A stretch of 9,612 nt of DNA from Pseudorhodobacter sp. (GTDB taxonomy: Bacteria; Pseudomonadota; Alphaproteobacteria; Rhodobacterales; Rhodobacteraceae), in contig JACMNW010000337.1 of NCBI GenBank assembly GCA_014378345.1, positions 1 to 9,612 of the forward strand, written 5' to 3'. How positions within the stretch are numbered: position 1 is the first letter of the stretch; each line of letters opens with the position of its first letter. Below are positions 6,846 through 9,612 of the stretch, piece after piece. The translations under genes and the position numbers were made by a program. Below the pieces are notes generated by a model. The model worked only from the letters and a program-made list of their open reading frames with translations, was not told the origin of the DNA and made no database searches.

Positions 6846-7562
6846 ATGCCAGCCCCCAGTTCGGCCTCCTTTCGCGGTTGCCGCCATGCGATGCCATTCT
6901 TGATCGTTGTGGTGCCCTTTGCCATGCTGTTTGGCGCGCTGGCCACCGATGCAGGTCTATCCCTATTCGAAGTGATCACCTTTTCCGCTGTGGTCTTTGC
7001 GGGTGCCTCGCAATTTGCCGCCCTGCAACTGATGCAGGACCACGCACCCTTGTTGGTGATTTTGGCCACTGCGCTGGCCGTTAATCTGCGCATGGTTATG
7101 TATTCCATCGCCCTGTCGCCGCATCTTGGCCCGGCGCCGCTTGGCATCCGTGCTGCCATTGCTTATTTTCTGGTCGATCAAAGTTATGTCACCAGCGTGG
7201 CCGAATTTGATCGCAACCCTGCGCTGACCCTGCCTGAAAAGATCGCCTATTTCTTTGGCACCATCACGCCCGTCGCCTTGCTTTGGTATATCGCAACCTA
7301 TCTAGGCGCCCGGCTTGGCCGCACGATCCCGCCGGACTATGCGCTTGATTTTGCGGTGCCTATCACCTTTCTGGCGATCATCGCCCCGATGATCCGGACT
7401 GTGCCCCATGTCGCGGCAACGGCTGTATCTATTCTTGGCGCACTTGCGCTGTTTAAACTGCCCTATGGCACGGGTCTTTTGGTCGCGGGGGTGTTGGCAA
7501 AGGCAACGGGCGCCACGCTCGAATATCTGTTAGATCGCAAGGCCGCACAAAATGGCGATTGA
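6846..7562 (+). CDS. azlC: AzlC-family amino-acid permease, large subunit
   Basis: This 238-residue integral membrane protein matches the AzlC/YgaZ family, the large partner of two-component branched-chain amino-acid exporters. The N-terminal PFLIVVVPFAMLFGALATDAG is a family hallmark, followed by VVFAGASQFAALQLM and NLRMVMYSIALSPHL, which cover the conserved first half. VDQSYVTS and the strongly hydrophobic C-terminal half (VPITFLAIIAPMI and later helices) complete it, with about five to six TM helices overall. The ATG at 6846 gives the usual short lead before the first helix. A Shine-Dalgarno-like AGGA lies 11 bases upstream, rather far. It overlaps azlD by 11 bases. The transported substrate (branched-chain amino acids, methionine or analogues) cannot be fixed from sequence. 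Confidence 0.94.
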   Translation: MPAPSSASFRGCRHAMPFLIVVVPFAMLFGALATDAGLSLFEVITFSAVVFAGASQFAALQLMQDHAPLLVILATALAVNLRMVMYSIALSPHLGPAPLGIRAAIAYFLVDQSYVTSVAEFDRNPALTLPEKIAYFFGTITPVALLWYIATYLGARLGRTIPPDYALDFAVPITFLAIIAPMIRTVPHVAATAVSILGALALFKLPYGTGLLVAGVLAKATGATLEYLLDRKAAQNGD

Positions 7563-7884
7563 TAAATCGACGCTCTGGACGGTGATCGTGGTGCTGGGGA
7601 TTGGCACCTTTATGATCCGTTTTTCGTTCCTTGGCCTGCTGGGCAACCGCACATTGCCCGGCTGGTTGCTGCGCACGCTGCGTTACACGCCAATGGCCGT
7701 TCTGCCCGGCTTGGTTGCCCCCGCAGTCCTGTGGCCCGCAGCAACGGGAGGAGAGGTTGATCCCGCGCGCCTGACCGCAGCTTTGGCCACCATTGCCATC
7801 GGGGTGATCACCCGCAACCTGATGTCTGCCATCATCGGCGGCGGGGCCACGCTTTACGCGATGCTCTGGCTATTTGGCCAATGA
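7552..7884 (+). CDS. azlD: AzlD-family small subunit of the amino-acid exporter
   Basis: A 110-residue, four-helix hydrophobic protein typical of AzlD/YgaH, the obligate small partner of AzlC. The first helix WTVIVVLGIGTFMIRFSFL (about residues 9-27) is followed by the family segment LRYTPMAVLPGLVAPAVL (about 43-60), which keeps the conserved Pro residues. AARLTAALATIAIG-like and ITRNLMSAIIGGGATLYAML helices end the protein. Its ATG at 7552 lies inside the end of azlC, so the two are co-translated in a fixed ratio. Its TGA ends at 7884, directly next to the stop codon of the convergent lipoprotein gene. Its terminator therefore has to lie inside that gene. Confidence 0.94.
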   Translation: MAIDKSTLWTVIVVLGIGTFMIRFSFLGLLGNRTLPGWLLRTLRYTPMAVLPGLVAPAVLWPAATGGEVDPARLTAALATIAIGVITRNLMSAIIGGGATLYAMLWLFGQ

Positions 7885-8493
7885 CTATCGCGGCGCGTCC
7901 TTCGCCTGAACCAACAGGACGCCATGGTTTTTATCGGCACTGTCATCAGTGATGGTGCGGCTTCGAACACCCGGCAACTTACCAAAGGCATCCGACAGTT
8001 TCTTGGGGAACCACGTCGATCCCAGGCTTTCGAAACCCGGAACACCGTTTAGAATTGCCGAAACTGAATTTGAACATTGCGCTTTTGGCACCGCGCCATA
8101 GGCTTCGGCGCGTTGTTTGACCAGTTCGGCCACACCCGGCGCGACCACGATGGTTTGCTCGATCACCCGGAAGGTTTCGCGCGCGTGATAGTCGATGTAG
8201 AAACTCAAAATGCGCGGCGTGATGCCGTAATGCACATCATTGCGCTCAGGAATGCGCGGGTGGTGCCACGTACCTGCCGGATCAAACATCACCTGCTGCG
8301 AGGCGTTGATCAGCAACCCTGAGTGCGCGCCTGCGCCCGAGCGGTTATTGATAACGGTGTAAAGCGTGATCGAGGTCGGTGGTTCTGCCACAAAGCGTGC
8401 CCCATCTACGGCCCCTTGCGGCGCATAGACCGAGTCCGCCGCACAGGCTGAAAGCCCAATCAGGGCCACAAAACACAAAATCAAGCGGCGCAT
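7885..8493 (-). CDS. Lipoprotein with possible His/Cys hydrolase (permuted NlpC/P60-like) fold
   Basis: A 202-residue protein starting at ATG 8493, with AAGGA 7 bases ahead. The open frame continues to 8574, but only this start gives a proper signal: basic MRRL, a hydrophobic core, and lipobox LSAC with the lipidated Cys at 17. It is therefore probably an envelope lipoprotein. The mature part contains AGAHSGLLI (H57), FDPAGTWHH (70-78), a run of aromatic/helical sequence, and AQCSNSVSAIL (C140). A His in 'HSGL' followed much later by Cys-Ser in a helix start resembles the circularly permuted papain-like family (YiiX/LRAT-type), with H57 and C140 as the catalytic pair. This is inference from motif layout. 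It lies 23 bases downstream of the oxidase subunit IV gene and is probably co-transcribed with it. Confidence 0.85.
   Translation of the reverse strand: MRRLILCFVALIGLSACAADSVYAPQGAVDGARFVAEPPTSITLYTVINNRSGAGAHSGLLINASQQVMFDPAGTWHHPRIPERNDVHYGITPRILSFYIDYHARETFRVIEQTIVVAPGVAELVKQRAEAYGAVPKAQCSNSVSAILNGVPGFESLGSTWFPKKLSDAFGKLPGVRSRTITDDSADKNHGVLLVQAKDAPR
7892..7932 (+). terminator. Probable azlCD terminator lying inside the convergent lipoprotein gene
   Basis: On the plus strand GGCGCGTCCT (7892-7901) pairs with AGGACGCC (7916-7923), giving eight pairs with a two-base bulge and a 14-base loop. After four bases a TTTTT run follows (7928-7932). It starts eight bases after the azlD stop. The same bases code for the last dozen or so residues of the lipoprotein on the other strand. 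The large loop and the small gap to the U-run make it an imperfect but plausible intrinsic terminator. Confidence 0.42.
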
Positions 8494-8516
8494 AGCGGCT
8501 TCCTTCAGATTACGGA

Positions 8517-8651
8517 TCACGCGTTGACAAGTGCCATGAAAATCAAAAGGGCAACGATGATCACGCCTCCCCAACTGACCATGCGCATAAACCCCGCGAA
8601 GGTCTTTTCCTGCGCCTTGATGTCCATGCTGCCCTGCTTGTGCTCAGCCAT
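8517..8651 (-). CDS. aa3-type cytochrome c oxidase subunit IV (44-residue small subunit)
   Basis: A very short gene coding 44 residues: MAEHKQGSMDIKAQEKTF, then a single TM helix at about 22-42 rich in Val, Ile and Leu, ending LVNA. The polar N-terminus with M-D-I-xx-Q-E-K-T-F leading into one TM helix (F-xx-F-x-x-x-x-x-W) is characteristic of the small fourth subunit of alphaproteobacterial aa3 oxidases (Pfam COX4_pro_2 type). In the known Paracoccus enzyme this subunit is a single helix and is dispensable for activity. The ATG at 8651 has a textbook Shine-Dalgarno GGAGG 6 bases upstream, and a good promoter lies at 8683-8711. The catalytic oxidase subunits are not in this window. The lipoprotein gene begins 23 bases after its TGA. 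It is shorter than common ORF-length cut-offs and easily missed. Confidence 0.88.
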   Translation of the reverse strand: MAEHKQGSMDIKAQEKTFAGFMRMVSWGGVIIVALLIFMALVNA

Positions 8652-8657
8652 ATCTCG

Positions 8658-8662
8658 CCTCC
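8658..8662 (-). promoter_or_regulatory. Strong ribosome binding site of oxidase subunit IV
   Basis: A perfect GGAGG core on the minus strand, six bases from the ATG at 8651. It supports translation of this 44-codon gene. Confidence 0.8.
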
Positions 8663-8682
8663 AGGTAAACTACGTTTCTTGC

Positions 8683-8711
8683 CGCATAGCTGATAAATCA
8701 AGCCATGTCAC
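8683..8711 (-). promoter_or_regulatory. Predicted sigma-70-type promoter of the oxidase subunit IV / lipoprotein unit
   Basis: On the minus strand GTGACA (8711-8706, five of six to TTGACA) is followed by a 17-base spacer and TATGCG (8688-8683). Transcription would start near 8676 and give a 25-base leader with GGAGG before the ATG at 8651. This would let the oxidase subunit and the lipoprotein be expressed separately from the DUF6173/MBL genes upstream, 115 bases away. Confidence 0.48.
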
Positions 8712-8766
8712 GGGGGCGAAATGCGCCGTTTTGGCACTGTGGCCCAATCATACCAAGCGGCAACCA

Positions 8767-9144
8767 CTAGGCAGACGCATCGCCACTCTCGCCGCCATCC
8801 CAACCTGTTGTCAGTCGAAACCCAATCCGTCGTGCGGGGGCGTCGTCTTGCACCTTGCGCATCGCGCGCAAGATAACAGAAACCTGCGCCACATGCTGGA
8901 TCAACTGCGTTTTCGCACCCTCTTCATCGCGGCCATAGAAGGTGACGATATCGGGATCGAAATATCCCAACCCTTCAATCCGCAGAACCCCCGCTTCGCC
9001 GCCCGCAAAGCCCATCGCGATTTCATGTGTTGCGTCCAACTGCGCCTCGAAATTACGGATGTAGAGGATAAGGCGGTGATACATTGATTCGGCCGGGCTT
9101 TTGGGGCCGGTATCTTGTGTGTCCGCCGGTGCTTTGCCTGCCAT
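8767..9144 (-). CDS. DUF6173-like protein of unknown function
   Basis: A soluble 125-residue protein. The N-terminal 20 residues are polar and probably disordered (MAGKAPADTQDTGPKSP). A helix YHRLILYIRNFEAQLD (22-37) is followed by HEIAMGFAGGEAGVLRIEGLGYFDPDIVTFYG (40-71), then QLIQHVAQVSVILRAM (80-95) and ARRIGFRL (104-111). The last blocks (GYxxPDxxxFxG, LIQHxxQxSVxL, ARRIGF) agree with my recollection of the alphaproteobacterial DUF6173 family, which has no known function. The family name is from memory and should be confirmed by profile search. The ATG at 9144 has AAGGG 7 bases upstream, overlapping the TAA of the MBL gene, 10 bases away, so the two are almost certainly one transcript. 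Confidence 0.85.
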   Translation of the reverse strand: MAGKAPADTQDTGPKSPAESMYHRLILYIRNFEAQLDATHEIAMGFAGGEAGVLRIEGLGYFDPDIVTFYGRDEEGAKTQLIQHVAQVSVILRAMRKVQDDAPARRIGFRLTTGWDGGESGDASA

Positions 9145-9154
9145 GCCGAATCCC

Positions 9155-9612
9155 TTAGTTGTGGATCACAAAGACCCAGGCGCCGTCTGCCCGCAAAGAT
9201 CGCGAAACCTCGCCCCGATGCAACAGATAGTTCATATGTGCTACCGCCTCTACCAAGGCCAGCCCGTATTCCCCAGCACCGATCTCGCGCCGAAAAAGCG
9301 GTGCAAAACACTGCACAGCCGTTGCAGGCACTGCGAGAAACGTCCGCAACCGGTCCAGCGCGGACTGATGGTTCGCCACCAATTGCGTCAGGCGAAACGG
9401 CAAGCCACGGTAGGGCAGTTTGTGGCCCGGCAGCACAAGCTGATCAGCGGTCGCAAAAGGCACAAAGCCAGTGGTCGATTCTATCCAATCTTGCAAAGGG
9501 TTCGCCGCGGGCTCAGTTGGATAGACCCCAATGTTTGCCGAAATGCCTGGTAACAGCTGATCACCACCCAAAACAACCTCACCGTCACTGCTCCACAATG
9601 TTGCATGGTCCG
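9155..9612 (-). CDS. MBL-fold metallo-hydrolase, C-terminal part, cut by window edge
   Basis: The frame is open from the right edge to TAA at 9155, giving 151 residues. The first visible residues are D-H-A-T-L-W. They follow where the family's third metal-binding His motif (GHSPxH-like) would be, so the HxHxDH part lies outside the window. A TTG at 9598 is an internal Leu codon, not a start. Visible catalytic features are GGDQLLPGIS, whose Asp17 is the usual metal-bridging residue, and LVLPGHKLPYRGL, whose His63 is the last metal ligand. After a linker, residues about 76-151 fit the C-terminal winged-helix region of this subgroup (HQSALDRLRTFL, then EAVAHMNYLLHRGEV and GAWVF). Such proteins hydrolyse thioesters, phosphodiesters or similar bonds. 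The substrate is not clear. Confidence 0.92.
   Translation of the reverse strand, partial: DHATLWSSDGEVVLGGDQLLPGISANIGVYPTEPAANPLQDWIESTTGFVPFATADQLVLPGHKLPYRGLPFRLTQLVANHQSALDRLRTFLAVPATAVQCFAPLFRREIGAGEYGLALVEAVAHMNYLLHRGEVSRSLRADGAWVFVIHN

Noticed and set aside
8712..8766. A terminator for the DUF6173-like gene from GGCG/CGCC and TTGG/CCAA hairpins.
   Set aside because: The stems are only four to five pairs and no U-run follows either one.
8524..9087. A 187-codon plus-strand frame across the oxidase subunit IV and DUF6173-like genes.
   Set aside because: It is antisense to two well-supported genes with good ribosome sites and runs through their promoter region. Its product shows no domain.

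Overview
The window looks like chromosomal housekeeping DNA from an alphaproteobacterium of the Rhodobacterales (Roseobacter/Rhodobacter type). The evidence is GC-rich coding sequence, a 44-residue aa3-type cytochrome oxidase subunit IV gene, a GreA and ETF-ubiquinone oxidoreductase typical of the group, a DUF6173-like protein, and a tightly overlapped mobA-mobB operon. I see no mobile element, phage gene, CRISPR array, rRNA or tRNA, and no stretch over 300 bases without a gene (the largest gap is about 220 bases).

Layout. Positions 1-608 (minus) hold the start of an exported TPR protein that runs off the left edge. Upstream of it lies ETF-QO (740-2392, minus), with a 131-base gap that carries a nested inverted repeat. 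A divergent intergenic region (2393-2614) separates ETF-QO from greA (2615-3085, plus), which is followed after 24 bases by an unrecognised two-TM protein (3110-4135, plus). That gene converges on a minus-strand operon, with terminator-like hairpins between them. The operon reads from right to left mobA (6741) > mobB > DUF429-like protein > GNAT acetyltransferase (4208), with 4-base overlaps or near-zero gaps throughout. Divergent from mobA is azlC-azlD (6846-7884, plus), a probable amino-acid exporter pair. It abuts, with no spacer, a minus-strand lipoprotein gene (7885-8493). Further right, all on the minus strand, are the aa3 oxidase subunit IV (8517-8651), a DUF6173-like protein (8767-9144) and the C-terminal half of an MBL-fold hydrolase (9155-9612), cut by the right edge.

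How the genes relate. ETF-QO and oxidase subunit IV both belong to aerobic respiration, feeding and completing the quinone-to-oxygen chain. MobA and MobB make the guanine-dinucleotide form of molybdenum cofactor. The two genes coupled behind mobB (a DUF429/RNase H-like protein and a GNAT) have no established role in that pathway and are the best functional-discovery targets here.

I did not find a convincing new multi-gene system. The points most worth checking are the coupled unknowns in the mob operon, a lipoprotein with a plausible His/Cys catalytic pair, an azlCD terminator that appears to lie inside the convergent lipoprotein gene, and the nested hairpin downstream of ETF-QO.
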